In this document: positions 9,539 through 17,619 of the stretch, piece after piece | Position numbering within the stretch: the stretch's first letter is position 1 | How the letters are laid out: each line of letters opens with the position of its first letter | Origin: Flavobacterium notoginsengisoli | GTDB lineage: Bacteria > Bacteroidota > Bacteroidia > Flavobacteriales > Flavobacteriaceae | Length of the DNA stretch: 64,000 nt | Assembly: GCF_014207905.1 (NCBI RefSeq) | Contig: NZ_JACHLB010000001.1 | Location: forward strand, 62,001 to 126,000 | Direction: 5' to 3' | The notes under the pieces: model-generated | Told to the model about the DNA's origin: nothing | The model's input: the letters and a program-made list of their open reading frames with translations, nothing else | The model's database searches: none | Made by a program: the position numbers and the translations under genes

Positions 9539-9618
9539 CAATTGAATTTTTTCTCAAATAAAAATCAGTTTTATCCGCGTCTTCGCGAAAGCGAATCTGT
9601 TTTATCTGCGTACTGATT

Positions 9619-10929
9619 TTAGAAATTAAACTGGGCTTGCAATCTTAAAACATTTCCTTGCTGTCTGTTTACTGGAAGAGCGCTGTCTTCAAAAGTTCTG
9701 TCTGCAATTACATATTCTGCTGTAAGTTCAAATGCTTTAATAGGTTGCCATTCTATACCAATTTCGTAATCTCTTACCACATAACTTCTAGCATCTTTCT
9801 CGTATTTTTTTCCTCCATCATAATATTGAAATTTAGCAAAAGGATAGATAATTTGTTTTTTCAAATCCCATTTGTAATTCAATAAAACATAACCTCCATT
9901 TAAATCTGTCTCGTCAACAGTATTTGTCAATGTATTATAACGAGGTCCTTTTCCTATATTGTATTCCGTCTGAATTCCGAATGGCCTTGGATACAGAACA
10001 AAAGTTGCTCCTACTCTCTGGTCTTTTACATATTGCGGATCATTTACAACAACTCCAGAAGAAATTTCTCCTGTAAATGCCCATTTACCTGTGTAAGCCT
10101 GAATTCCAGGTTCTATAATCTGGCTTCCGATTACGAAAGGATAACTTAATCTTGTAACCACATTTAGATCTCTGTTTCCGTCTAATTTATTAGCAATTTG
10201 ACCGTTGTAAACTCCGAAAGCAAAAACTCCAAAATCCCCAGAACCTTTGTAGCCATCTTTAACCAACATAGCAAAACGCTCTCTAATTTCGGCTGGAGCC
10301 CAATAAAAGATTGCTCCCAAATCACGTTCGTTTAATATTGAACTATTAATAGCGTCGGCACGATCAAGAGTTAGACGTTGCGAGCTAGATTGCATATTTT
10401 CAAATCCGTATGGAATTTTACTTTGTCCGATACGAACACGATATTCCCTTTTTTTATCGAAAGACAAATCAAAATACAAGTCACGAATCTGCACAAAGTT
10501 CTGAATTCCTGTGCTTGGAGAACTTGCAAAATCGGGTTGAAAGTAGAAAAATACATTTGGGTGAACTTGTCCTGAAAAGACAAGACGCGCACGACGAATG
10601 AAAAGTCCGTTGTTTGCTTTTGCATCTGGAGCAGTAGAAGTTGTTCCCCAAGATTTATCACACTGTTCGCAAGAAACTTTATCGTTTGTAGAAAGCAAGC
10701 CATTGTATCTTACTTGTGCATAACCTCTTAAAGAGATTCTGTCATACCAATGTTCCTCAACTCCTCCTCCAGATTTAGTTTCTGGAAGTTTTGATTTGTT
10801 GATAGAATCTAAAATACGCATTACTTCGTTTTTTACATCCTGCTTATTTAATTCTTTTTTGTCTGTTTCTTGTGCGTAAGCAACACAGGTTAGCAGTAAT
10901 AAAACAGCTAATAGTTTTCTTTTTATCAT
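9619..10929 (-). CDS. Phosphate-selective porin O/P family outer-membrane porin
   Basis: The 436-residue protein matches the Porin_O_P (PF07396) type: signal peptide MIKRKLLAVLL...VAYAQ, a helical segment with charged residues, then a 16-18-strand-type barrel ending in RLQAQFNF with terminal Phe. RGYAQVRYNG and FIRRARLVFSG are typical first-strand motifs. I chose the ATG at 10929 rather than the upstream extension because it begins exactly at the signal peptide. The gene lies directly downstream of phoB-phoR on the same strand and has its own promoter with three 11-bp-spaced TTAAY-like repeats. Specificity for phosphate is inferred from family and context. Confidence 0.88.
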   Translation of the reverse strand: MIKRKLLAVLLLLTCVAYAQETDKKELNKQDVKNEVMRILDSINKSKLPETKSGGGVEEHWYDRISLRGYAQVRYNGLLSTNDKVSCEQCDKSWGTTSTAPDAKANNGLFIRRARLVFSGQVHPNVFFYFQPDFASSPSTGIQNFVQIRDLYFDLSFDKKREYRVRIGQSKIPYGFENMQSSSQRLTLDRADAINSSILNERDLGAIFYWAPAEIRERFAMLVKDGYKGSGDFGVFAFGVYNGQIANKLDGNRDLNVVTRLSYPFVIGSQIIEPGIQAYTGKWAFTGEISSGVVVNDPQYVKDQRVGATFVLYPRPFGIQTEYNIGKGPRYNTLTNTVDETDLNGGYVLLNYKWDLKKQIIYPFAKFQYYDGGKKYEKDARSYVVRDYEIGIEWQPIKAFELTAEYVIADRTFEDSALPVNRQQGNVLRLQAQFNF

Positions 10930-10958
10930 TAGTTCTGTAATTCCCTTAATTTCAGGAT

Positions 10959-10967
10959 GCAAAGATG
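10959..10967 (-). promoter_or_regulatory. -7 element of the porin promoter
   Basis: CATCTTTGC on the minus strand resembles TAnnTTTGC. It lies 30 bp before the porin ATG. It starts exactly 22 nt after the end of the upstream GTAAC/TTAAT repeat pair, the same spacing as in the receptor and lipoprotein promoters. Confidence 0.5.
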
Positions 10968-10977
10968 CAGCACCTAT

Positions 10978-11004
10978 GTTAAGAAATCATTAACCAGATG
11001 TTAC
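10978..11004 (-). promoter_or_regulatory. Putative Pho box of the porin: three direct repeats, 11-bp period
   Basis: On the minus strand GTAAC (11004-11000), TTAAT (10993-10989) and TTAAC (10982-10978) are spaced exactly 11 bp start to start. PhoB-family regulators bind tandem 11-bp direct repeats. The same arrangement occurs before the TonB receptor and the beta-helix lipoprotein. Binding is inferred. Confidence 0.6.
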
Positions 11005-11092
11005 TATAATAAAAATTTAATGTTATGCCCTAAATCTGAATGTTTATTTATTGTTAAACACCTTTGTTTTAGGGCTTTTACCAAAAAAGGCG

Positions 11093-12178
11093 TTACGATT
11101 TTTTAACGTCAGTTTTTGTTATTTTATTTGCTTTTTCGAGTGTAAAAGAGAATTCAGAGCCAATTCCGAACTCACTTTCTACATAAACTTTCTCTTTATG
11201 AGCTTCAATAATATGTTTTACAATCGCCAATCCTAAACCAGAACCACCTTCAGATCTTGTTCCGCTTTTATCCACTCGGTAAAAACGTTCAAAAAGTCTA
11301 GGGATATTTTGTTTTTCAACCCCTTCACCATTATCACTAATACGAATTAAGACTTTTTTCTTGGTCAGATTTACAACACCAACTTCTGTTAAACCGCCTT
11401 CTTTTCCATATTTAATAGAATTTACAATAAGATTTTCCAGAACTTGCTGAATTCTATCCTGATCACCTCTAATGATAACCGATTGTACATTTTTGCTTTC
11501 AAATGCCAATTTGATTTTCTTTTTGTCGGCTTTCATTTCCAGCAATTCAAAAACATTCTGAATCAATTCGACGACATCAAAATCGGTCATATTCAAATCT
11601 AAATCGCCCGATTCTAATTTGGTAATCATATCCAAATCTTCTACAATATAGATTAAGCGTTCTACTCCTTTTTCGGCACGTTTTAAATATTTTTTTCTGA
11701 TGTTTTTATCGTCCATCGCCCCGTCTAACAAAGTTGAAACATAACCTTGAACAGTAAATAATGGCGTTTTTAATTCGTGTGAAACGTTTCCTAAAAACTC
11801 TCTTCTATATTGTTCTCGAATTTCGAGCATTTCGATTTCGAGTTTCTTATCGGTGGCAAACTTTTTCACTTCGCGCGAAAGCGTTTCCATATCCGTATTA
11901 ATCGGCTGATTAATTAAAGTTGTAGATTCTAACAACGAAACCTCATCGTAAATTTTCTTTACTCGTCTGTAAATGAAACGCTCTACACGATATTGTAAAA
12001 CCAAAAAAGAAAATATATAGATAACTATAATGAAAATTATTCCAAACGCAACTTGATGTTTTAGCTGATTTTTATAAAATAATGACATTAACATCAGCAC
12101 AAATACTGTCGAAAAAAGACTGATGTACAATGCCGATTTTATAGCAAATTTGTATGTTTTTTTAAAATTGATTTTCAT
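11093..12178 (-). CDS. phoR: PhoR-like sensor histidine kinase
   Basis: The 361-residue inner-membrane kinase has two transmembrane helices (about residues 13-34 and 42-62) with only a very short external loop, then a linker, the HisKA dimerisation domain with phospho-acceptor His134 in NVSHELKTPL, and an HATPase_c domain with N box (ENLIVNSIKYG), DNGEGV and GSGLGLAIV. The near-absent sensory loop is typical of PhoR-like kinases that sense through partner proteins. It follows the PhoB-like regulator on the same strand, separated by an unusual 182-bp palindromic stretch. The phosphate role is inferred from the porin and repeat-bearing promoters next to it. Confidence 0.82.
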   Translation of the reverse strand: MKINFKKTYKFAIKSALYISLFSTVFVLMLMSLFYKNQLKHQVAFGIIFIIVIYIFSFLVLQYRVERFIYRRVKKIYDEVSLLESTTLINQPINTDMETLSREVKKFATDKKLEIEMLEIREQYRREFLGNVSHELKTPLFTVQGYVSTLLDGAMDDKNIRKKYLKRAEKGVERLIYIVEDLDMITKLESGDLDLNMTDFDVVELIQNVFELLEMKADKKKIKLAFESKNVQSVIIRGDQDRIQQVLENLIVNSIKYGKEGGLTEVGVVNLTKKKVLIRISDNGEGVEKQNIPRLFERFYRVDKSGTRSEGGSGLGLAIVKHIIEAHKEKVYVESEFGIGSEFSFTLEKANKITKTDVKKS

Positions 12179-12199
12179 TGAAATTATTTAATATTTTTC

Positions 12200-12341
12200 A
12201 CCATATAAGCAATGTAAGTTCATTTTACTTTTGGCTATAAATGACTTAGCACATGTAAACGCTATGCTTACATGTGCTAAATATACTATTTTTTAAAAAA
12301 TACGAACAACAAATTAAATGACCTTACATCACTTATATGGT
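12200..12341. repeat. MITE-like inverted-repeat element between phoB and phoR
   Basis: The outer arms are 12200-12227 and, inverted, 12341-12315: ACCATATAAG, two variable bases, ATGTAAG, one variable base, TCATTTA, with 24 of 27 positions identical. A perfect inner hairpin has arms TTAGCACATGTAA (12246-12258) and TTACATGTGCTAA (12268-12280). A third copy of the 27-bp arm is at 55685-55711. The element fills nearly the whole gap between the regulator and kinase genes. No transposase is encoded. It may be a mobile miniature element or a dispersed palindromic repeat that forms a structured RNA in the phoBR transcript. Confidence 0.7.
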
Positions 12342-12360
12342 TCAGAATTTTTATAGAATG

Positions 12361-13044
12361 TTATACTTCAAATTTATAGCCAACTCCTTTTATAGTTTTA
12401 AAAAGATCTTCACCTATTTTTTCGCGTAGTTTTCTGATGTGAACATCGATTGTTCTTCCTCCAACTACAACTTCATTACCCCAAACTTTATCCAAGATTT
12501 CATCTCTTTTGAAAACTTTTCCTGGTTTTGAAGCCAATAAATAAAATAATTCGAATTCTTTTCTTGGCAAAGCAATTTCTACATTGCCTTTTATGATTTT
12601 GTATTCTTCGCGATTAATCTCGATTCCGCCAACATTTAAAGTATCTGTAACTACTTCTTGTTCTTTTAATCTTCGTAACAGCGCCTTTACTTTTGAAACC
12701 AATAATTTTGGTTTAATTGGCTTAGTAATATAGTCGTCAGCACCGGCGTCGAAACCAGCCACTTGCGAATAATCCTCGCTTCTCGCTGTAAGGAATGTTA
12801 TGATTACATTATTTAATTCAGGAATTTTTCTAATATGCTCGCAAGCTTCCATTCCGTCCATTTCTGCCATCATCACGTCCATAATGATTAATTCTGGCAG
12901 CTCTTTCTGCGCTTTTGCTATTGCATCTTTTCCGTTAGATGCCGTAACAATCTGGTAGCCTTCTTGAGCAAGGTTATAGCCAACGATTTCTAAGATATCT
13001 GGTTCATCGTCAACTAATAAAATCTTAGTTTGTGTTTTTTTCAT
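12361..13044 (-). CDS. phoB: PhoB-like OmpR-family response regulator
   Basis: The 227-residue regulator has a receiver domain (residues about 6-122) with acidic pair DDE at 12-14, phospho-acceptor Asp56 in IIMDVMM, the conserved Thr of FLTA and Lys of TKPIKP. A winged-helix DNA-binding domain follows (about 130-227; LPRKEFELFYLL, GGRTIDVHIRKLR, TIKGVGYKF). I use ATG 13044, giving MKKTQTK; the longer version starts at a TTG four codons upstream. It is divergent from the TonB receptor gene, with putative Pho sites between them. OmpR/PhoB-class proteins bind direct repeats, which matches the nearby promoters. Confidence 0.85.
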   Translation of the reverse strand: MKKTQTKILLVDDEPDILEIVGYNLAQEGYQIVTASNGKDAIAKAQKELPELIIMDVMMAEMDGMEACEHIRKIPELNNVIITFLTARSEDYSQVAGFDAGADDYITKPIKPKLLVSKVKALLRRLKEQEVVTDTLNVGGIEINREEYKIIKGNVEIALPRKEFELFYLLASKPGKVFKRDEILDKVWGNEVVVGGRTIDVHIRKLREKIGEDLFKTIKGVGYKFEV

Positions 13045-13114
13045 AAATAGCAACAATTGAGATTTTTATATCGAAATTTTATTGTTCAAGATTCGATATT
13101 TCTTATTTCACAGG

Positions 13115-13123
13115 GTAAATATA
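13115..13123 (-). promoter_or_regulatory. Candidate -7 element for phoB
   Basis: On the minus strand TATATTTAC resembles TAnnTTTG (last base A instead of G), 71 bp upstream of the phoB ATG. It is the best match in the gap. Confidence 0.35.
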
Positions 13124-13151
13124 CTAACAAAAGAACCTTTAAAAAATGGTG

Positions 13152-13167
13152 TTAACCGTAATTTAAT
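13152..13167 (+). promoter_or_regulatory. Putative distal Pho site between phoB and the receptor gene
   Basis: TTAAC (13152) and TTAAT (13163) are spaced exactly 11 bp. The shared decamer TTAATCTCGT that begins here (13163) is repeated in the lipoprotein promoter at 16186. The site lies between divergent genes and could also serve phoB autoregulation. Confidence 0.5.
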
Positions 13168-13203
13168 CTCGTAACAATTTGATAATCTTAACAACACAAA
13201 AAC

Positions 13204-13249
13204 ATAACAAGTCGGTAACATGGACTTTACAGCGCGGTTCTTTCTTTGC
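13204..13249 (+). promoter_or_regulatory. Putative Pho box and -7 element of the TonB receptor gene
   Basis: ATAAC (13204-13208) and GTAAC (13215-13219) are spaced 11 bp; a weaker TTTAC (13226) is a possible third repeat in phase. TTTCTTTGC (13241-13249) is the likely -7 element, starting 22 nt after the end of the GTAAC repeat. The boxes take the place of a -33 element, as expected for a PhoB-activated promoter. Confidence 0.55.
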
Positions 13250-13278
13250 ACAAAAATAAATTAACACAACACTGAACA

Positions 13279-16053
13279 ATGAAATTCAATTTAAGATTTC
13301 TATTTATTGCATTATTTATCTGTACGATTTCGATCGCGCAAAACAAAGGTACAATTTCTGGAGTTCTAACTGACAAAGAAATGAACAACGATCCGTTACC
13401 TTTTGCTAATGTACTTATTAAAGGTACAAATATTAGCGTAAATACCGACGTTGATGGGAAATATTCCTTAAACGTAAATCCTGGAAATTATACTTTAATT
13501 TTTAGTTTCCTTGGATATGAATCTGTAGAAGCTCCAGTTGCCGTAAAAGCAAACGAAACTGTAGTGGTTAATCAAGCTCTTTCTTCTGGAAGTTATACAC
13601 TTAAAGATGTAGTTGTACAAGCTGCCCCTGTAAGTAAACAAAAAGAATCTGCATTATTATTAGACCAAAAAAATGCCGTTTCTTTTAAAGCCGCAATTGG
13701 CGCTGAAGAAATTTCAAGAAAAGGGGTTAATGATGTGGCGAATGCTGTCGCAAAAGTGAGTGGGGTTTCGAAACAAGATGATTCTGGAAACGTATTCGTA
13801 AGAGGATTAGGAGACCGTTACAATGTAACTACCTTAAATGGTCTTCCATTACCATCAAATAACCCAGCAAACAAAAACATTCTTTTAGATATTTTCTCAA
13901 CAAACATTGTAGATAACATTGGAATCAGCAAAACTTTTGAAGCTCAAAACTATGCAGATTTTGGCGGAGCTAATATTGATATTGCCGCAAAAAGATTCAG
14001 TGGAAAACCATTTGTTACTGTTTCAATCGGTTCTGGTGCAAACACAAATGTTTTAGGACAAGATAATTTTTACCTGCAAGACGGACCTACTTATATGGGA
14101 TTTAAAAAAGTTGGACCTCCTGACGCTCCACTTCAACCTTATAACTATTCAACAAGCTGGGATAGACAAACTAGCAAAAATGTATTAAATGCTTTCTATA
14201 CATTATCTGGCGGAAAAAGATTTAATATCAACGACGAAAGTTCTATCGGTACTTTTATTACTGGATCTTTCAGCGCAAAAAACAAATACACAAAAGGTTT
14301 CAGCAGAGGAGGAATCACTTCTGATGGAGATATATTTTCTGATTTCGTAAGAACAGCTTACAAACATAGCACAACTACAACGGTTATGGGTACTGCTGAT
14401 TACAAAATCAACAACAAAAACTCAATCTTCTTTACTTCATTATTCTTAAATTCAAGTGATCAAGACTATAGTGAATACGAAGGAACAAACCAAAATTTTG
14501 ATGGTGGTGGAGACGCTATGCAGCAAATTACAGGTTTCATCAAACGTGGAACTTTTGAAAGAACTCAATTAATTGTAAACCAATTAACAGGTAAAAACAA
14601 ATTTAACGATCAGTGGAATTTAAACTGGGGAGTTGGATACAGTATGTCTAACAGTGCTGTTCCAGACCGTATGCAAAATTCATTCGTATACGCTCCAAAT
14701 GCTATTGACTATACATTCTTCACGAATTCAAACATCAATAACCACAGATTTTACCAGGACTTAAAAGAAAATGAAATTGCTGCAAATATTGCTCTTTCTT
14801 ATAACTTCAAAAAAGGAAGTGATGATACTTATAAAGGAAAATTAACTGTTGGTTATTCAGGAAAATTTAAGGATGTAGATTACAACATGGAACAATACTC
14901 ATTCTTCCCAAACAGAACTACAATTTCTTTTCCTAAAGAAGACATTCATCATGTAGACAATTATCTAGATCCTGCACATTGGGGTTCTTCTTACTCAAAT
15001 AGAATTAACCAAATCTATAACGGAAATTTAGATATTAATGCTGGATTCGTTAACCTTCAATATTCTTTAACTGAAAGATTAAGCGTTATATTAGGAGCAA
15101 GATTAGAGCAATTGACTCAGAATGTTTTCTACATTACAACTACAGTTCCTGGTGGAGACAATTCTAATGATTCAAAATTCAATATTTTACCAAGTTTAAT
15201 TTCGAAGTATACATTGAATGACAAACAGAATTTAAAATTCTCTGCAAGTAAAACTTACACTCTTCCTCAATTTAAGGAAAAAGTGCCAATTATTTACGAA
15301 GATGTTGCACAAGCATATGAAGGAAACCCAAATTTATATGCTTCAACAAATTATAACTTCGACTTAGGATGGGAATTTTTCCCGAAAGCAGGTGAGTTAG
15401 TTTCTGTAACTGCATTTGGAAAAATCATTCAAAACCCAATCAACGAAATGTTCTTGAATTCGTCTTCAAATGACATCTCTTACGCAAATACAGGAGATAA
15501 AGGAACAGTAGCTGGGGTTGAAGTAGAATTCAGAAAAGATATTTTTGAAATTGAGAAAAATGACAACTTAAAAACAAAACTTTCTTTTGATGCAAATGGA
15601 TCTTACTTATATACAAAACAAGATCTAAGCAATGATAAAGTAAATGATGAAAATGATTTTGGAGCAAACTTTACGTTTACAGAAAGTAAATTAACTGGAG
15701 CTTCTAATTTCTTAGCTAATGCCAACTTATCTTTCTTGAATGAATTCTCAGAAAACAAAGATATTTCTGCTACATTATCTTACTCTTATTTCTCAGACAA
15801 GCTTGCCGTAATTGGAACTTCAAGAGTTGGTAACATGGTTGATAAAGCAGTAAACAAATTAGACTTTATCGTTAATACAAGTTTGACAAAAAGTTTAAAA
15901 TTAGGTCTTATTTACAACAATATCTTAAACCCAACTTTCGAGCGTGTACAAGAGCAAGGAAAAGTACCTGGAAAAGAATCTGTTGGTGACATTACAGTTA
16001 CATCATACAAAGCAGGTTCAGATCTTAGACTTACTTTAAACTATACATTCTAA
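13279..16053 (+). CDS. TonB-dependent receptor with carboxypeptidase-D-like N-domain
   Basis: The 924-residue outer-membrane receptor has a signal peptide (1-20, ending SIAQ), a CarboxypepD_reg-like beta-sandwich (about 24-110; GTISGVLTDK, GKYSLNVNPG), a plug domain (about 130-245; NDVANAVAKVSGVS, FVRGLGDRYN) and a barrel ending in LTLNYTF. It lacks the features I associate with SusC proteins, and the next gene is not SusD-like. It is the first gene right of phoB, divergent, with two putative Pho sites. A strong terminator ends it before the lipoprotein gene. The substrate is unknown; an organophosphate or phosphate compound is inferred from context only. Confidence 0.9.
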   Translation: MKFNLRFLFIALFICTISIAQNKGTISGVLTDKEMNNDPLPFANVLIKGTNISVNTDVDGKYSLNVNPGNYTLIFSFLGYESVEAPVAVKANETVVVNQALSSGSYTLKDVVVQAAPVSKQKESALLLDQKNAVSFKAAIGAEEISRKGVNDVANAVAKVSGVSKQDDSGNVFVRGLGDRYNVTTLNGLPLPSNNPANKNILLDIFSTNIVDNIGISKTFEAQNYADFGGANIDIAAKRFSGKPFVTVSIGSGANTNVLGQDNFYLQDGPTYMGFKKVGPPDAPLQPYNYSTSWDRQTSKNVLNAFYTLSGGKRFNINDESSIGTFITGSFSAKNKYTKGFSRGGITSDGDIFSDFVRTAYKHSTTTTVMGTADYKINNKNSIFFTSLFLNSSDQDYSEYEGTNQNFDGGGDAMQQITGFIKRGTFERTQLIVNQLTGKNKFNDQWNLNWGVGYSMSNSAVPDRMQNSFVYAPNAIDYTFFTNSNINNHRFYQDLKENEIAANIALSYNFKKGSDDTYKGKLTVGYSGKFKDVDYNMEQYSFFPNRTTISFPKEDIHHVDNYLDPAHWGSSYSNRINQIYNGNLDINAGFVNLQYSLTERLSVILGARLEQLTQNVFYITTTVPGGDNSNDSKFNILPSLISKYTLNDKQNLKFSASKTYTLPQFKEKVPIIYEDVAQAYEGNPNLYASTNYNFDLGWEFFPKAGELVSVTAFGKIIQNPINEMFLNSSSNDISYANTGDKGTVAGVEVEFRKDIFEIEKNDNLKTKLSFDANGSYLYTKQDLSNDKVNDENDFGANFTFTESKLTGASNFLANANLSFLNEFSENKDISATLSYSYFSDKLAVIGTSRVGNMVDKAVNKLDFIVNTSLTKSLKLGLIYNNILNPTFERVQEQGKVPGKESVGDITVTSYKAGSDLRLTLNYTF

Positions 16054-16079
16054 GAAGAAGATTCTACATAAAATTTTTA

Positions 16080-16117
16080 AGAGAGGTGATTAAGTACTAT
16101 TAATTACCTCTCTTTTT
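16080..16117 (+). terminator. Terminator after the TonB receptor gene
   Basis: AGAGAGGTGATTA and TAATTACCTCTCT pair over 13 bp (one G-T mismatch) with an eight-base loop, followed by a T run. Confidence 0.85.
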
Positions 16118-16174
16118 GTTTACAAATGCAATGTAAATTTTACATTAAGCAGAAGTTGTTTTAAGCCAGTATAC

Positions 16175-16231
16175 TTAATAGATTGTTAATCTCGTCTTAA
16201 CTCAGCAAAAACATATGTTCATTTACTTTGC
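16175..16231 (+). promoter_or_regulatory. Putative Pho box (three repeats) and -7 element of the beta-helix lipoprotein gene
   Basis: TTAAT (16175), TTAAT (16186) and TTAAC (16197) are direct repeats with an exact 11-bp period. TTACTTTGC (16223-16231) is the likely -7 element, again starting 22 nt after the end of the last repeat. The decamer TTAATCTCGT at 16186 also occurs at 13163. Confidence 0.6.
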
Positions 16232-16263
16232 CATGAATAAATAAAACAATAAAACACAACAAA

Positions 16264-17391
16264 ATGAAAAAAAGTTTATTTGCAATGGCTGCAATATTAG
16301 GACTTGCTTTAACAAGCTGTAGTTCTGATGACAACAAAAACGACAACAAAAGTACTTTCGTATTAAAAGTTGACGATTTAAAAGGAGACATCAATGATGG
16401 TGTTGTAACTTTAGACCCAACTCAAACTTACACTTTAACTGGAGGTTTAGTTGTAAAAGGTGGAGCAACATTAGTTATTCCTGCTGGAACTGTAATTAAA
16501 AGTTCTGCTACTGCAGCTGCTACATCTTTATATATCGCTGTAGAAAGAAACGCTAAAATCAACATCAATGGTACGGCTGCTAAACCAGTTATCATGACAT
16601 CTGGAAAAGCTACTCCTGCTCAAAGTGACTGGGGTGGATTAATCATCGCTGGTAATGCTAAAGTAAATACTGGAGATAACGGTACTTCTGAAGTAGGTGG
16701 TTTAAGCTATGGAGGAAATGATAATGCAGATTCTTCTGGAAACATCAACTTCTTAAAAATCTCTTATACAGGTTCTAAATATACTGCTGAAAAAGAATAC
16801 AATGGAGTTTCTTTCTTCGGAGTTGGTTCAGGAACTGTAGTATCTGATATCTACACTTTCGAAAGTGGTGATGACGCAATTGAGTTCTTCGGTGGAGCTG
16901 TAAATGCTAATAACTTAGTAATGATCAACTCTTATGATGATTCATTAGATTTCGCTGACGGATGGCAAGGTACTGCTACAAATGTATACATTAGTGGTGT
17001 TACTAAAGCTGGTGTTGAAGGATCTACTAACGCTAAAGATCCAAGTACAGCTGTTCCAATGACAAATGCTAAAATCACTAACATCTCTATCGTTAAAGGT
17101 GGTGCAGCTTTTACAGCTGACGAAAAAGCAATCAACTACAAAGAAGGTGGTGGAAAACAAACTTACACAAACTTATATGTTGCTAACGGAATGCCTGCAG
17201 ATCTTGTAAAATTATCTACAGATGCTGGTGTAACTGCTAACTTAGCTGCTGGTAACTTTACTATCACAAACTATACTTTTGGAGCTTCTATCACTAACTT
17301 AGCTGGTCCTAAATTATCAGGAACAACTACAGGTGCTCTAGGTGCTGGTGCTGGTGCTGATTTGCCAACTTGGGCTAACTGGACTAAATAA
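16264..17391 (+). CDS. Surface lipoprotein, predicted right-handed beta-helix
   Basis: The 375-residue protein has a lipoprotein signal peptide with lipobox LTSC and acylated Cys19, followed by SSDD, which resembles the export signal that sends Bacteroidota lipoproteins to the cell surface. The mature part is a long series of short beta segments with Gly, Asn and Asp turns (GGLVVKGGATLVIPAGT, then a DDAIEFFGG region), typical of right-handed parallel beta-helix proteins. Some genome annotations call such proteins multidrug transporters, which the sequence does not support. It follows the TonB receptor, each with its own Pho-like promoter, so they may form an outer-membrane binding and uptake pair. 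The codons are regular, suggesting high expression. Confidence 0.75.
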   Translation: MKKSLFAMAAILGLALTSCSSDDNKNDNKSTFVLKVDDLKGDINDGVVTLDPTQTYTLTGGLVVKGGATLVIPAGTVIKSSATAAATSLYIAVERNAKININGTAAKPVIMTSGKATPAQSDWGGLIIAGNAKVNTGDNGTSEVGGLSYGGNDNADSSGNINFLKISYTGSKYTAEKEYNGVSFFGVGSGTVVSDIYTFESGDDAIEFFGGAVNANNLVMINSYDDSLDFADGWQGTATNVYISGVTKAGVEGSTNAKDPSTAVPMTNAKITNISIVKGGAAFTADEKAINYKEGGGKQTYTNLYVANGMPADLVKLSTDAGVTANLAAGNFTITNYTFGASITNLAGPKLSGTTTGALGAGAGADLPTWANWTK

Positions 17392-17415
17392 TTAAAGTTC
17401 AAAATAAAATAAAAA

Positions 17416-17447
17416 AAGCTGTCTGAAATATTTCAGACAGCTTTTTT
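17416..17447 (+). terminator. Strong terminator after the beta-helix lipoprotein
   Basis: AAGCTGTCTGAAA, TATT-type centre, and TTTCAGACAGCTT form a perfect long stem followed by a T run. Confidence 0.92.
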
Positions 17448-17592
17448 CGTTTTGATCTATTATTAAAACAAATCTATACTTTCGCTATATAAAACCAAAA
17501 AAGATACTATAACCACTTATAACGCAAAATGTTAAAAACATCCTAAATCTTAACGCTATTTTCTTTTGGCGTAATTTTTGTAATTTTTTTTG

Positions 17593-17601
17593 TATATTTA
17601 C
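17593..17601 (+). promoter_or_regulatory. Candidate -7 element of the small T9SS-sorted protein gene
   Basis: TATATTTAC (consensus TAnnTTTG with G changed to A) lies 19 bp before the ATG at 17620. Confidence 0.4.
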
Positions 17602-17619
17602 AATAACTAAAATATTGCG

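Noticed and set aside
13279..17391. SusC/SusD pair
   Set aside because: The lipoprotein lacks SusD (alpha-helical TPR) features and looks like a beta-helix; the receptor lacks clear SusC signatures.
16264..17391. Multidrug transporter
   Set aside because: This name is used in some annotations of similar proteins, but it has one lipobox and no transmembrane segments.
17460..17560. Possible Pho repeats before the T9SS-sorted protein
   Set aside because: TTAAA and TTAAC are present at about 17531 and 17549 but not in 11-bp phase with each other.
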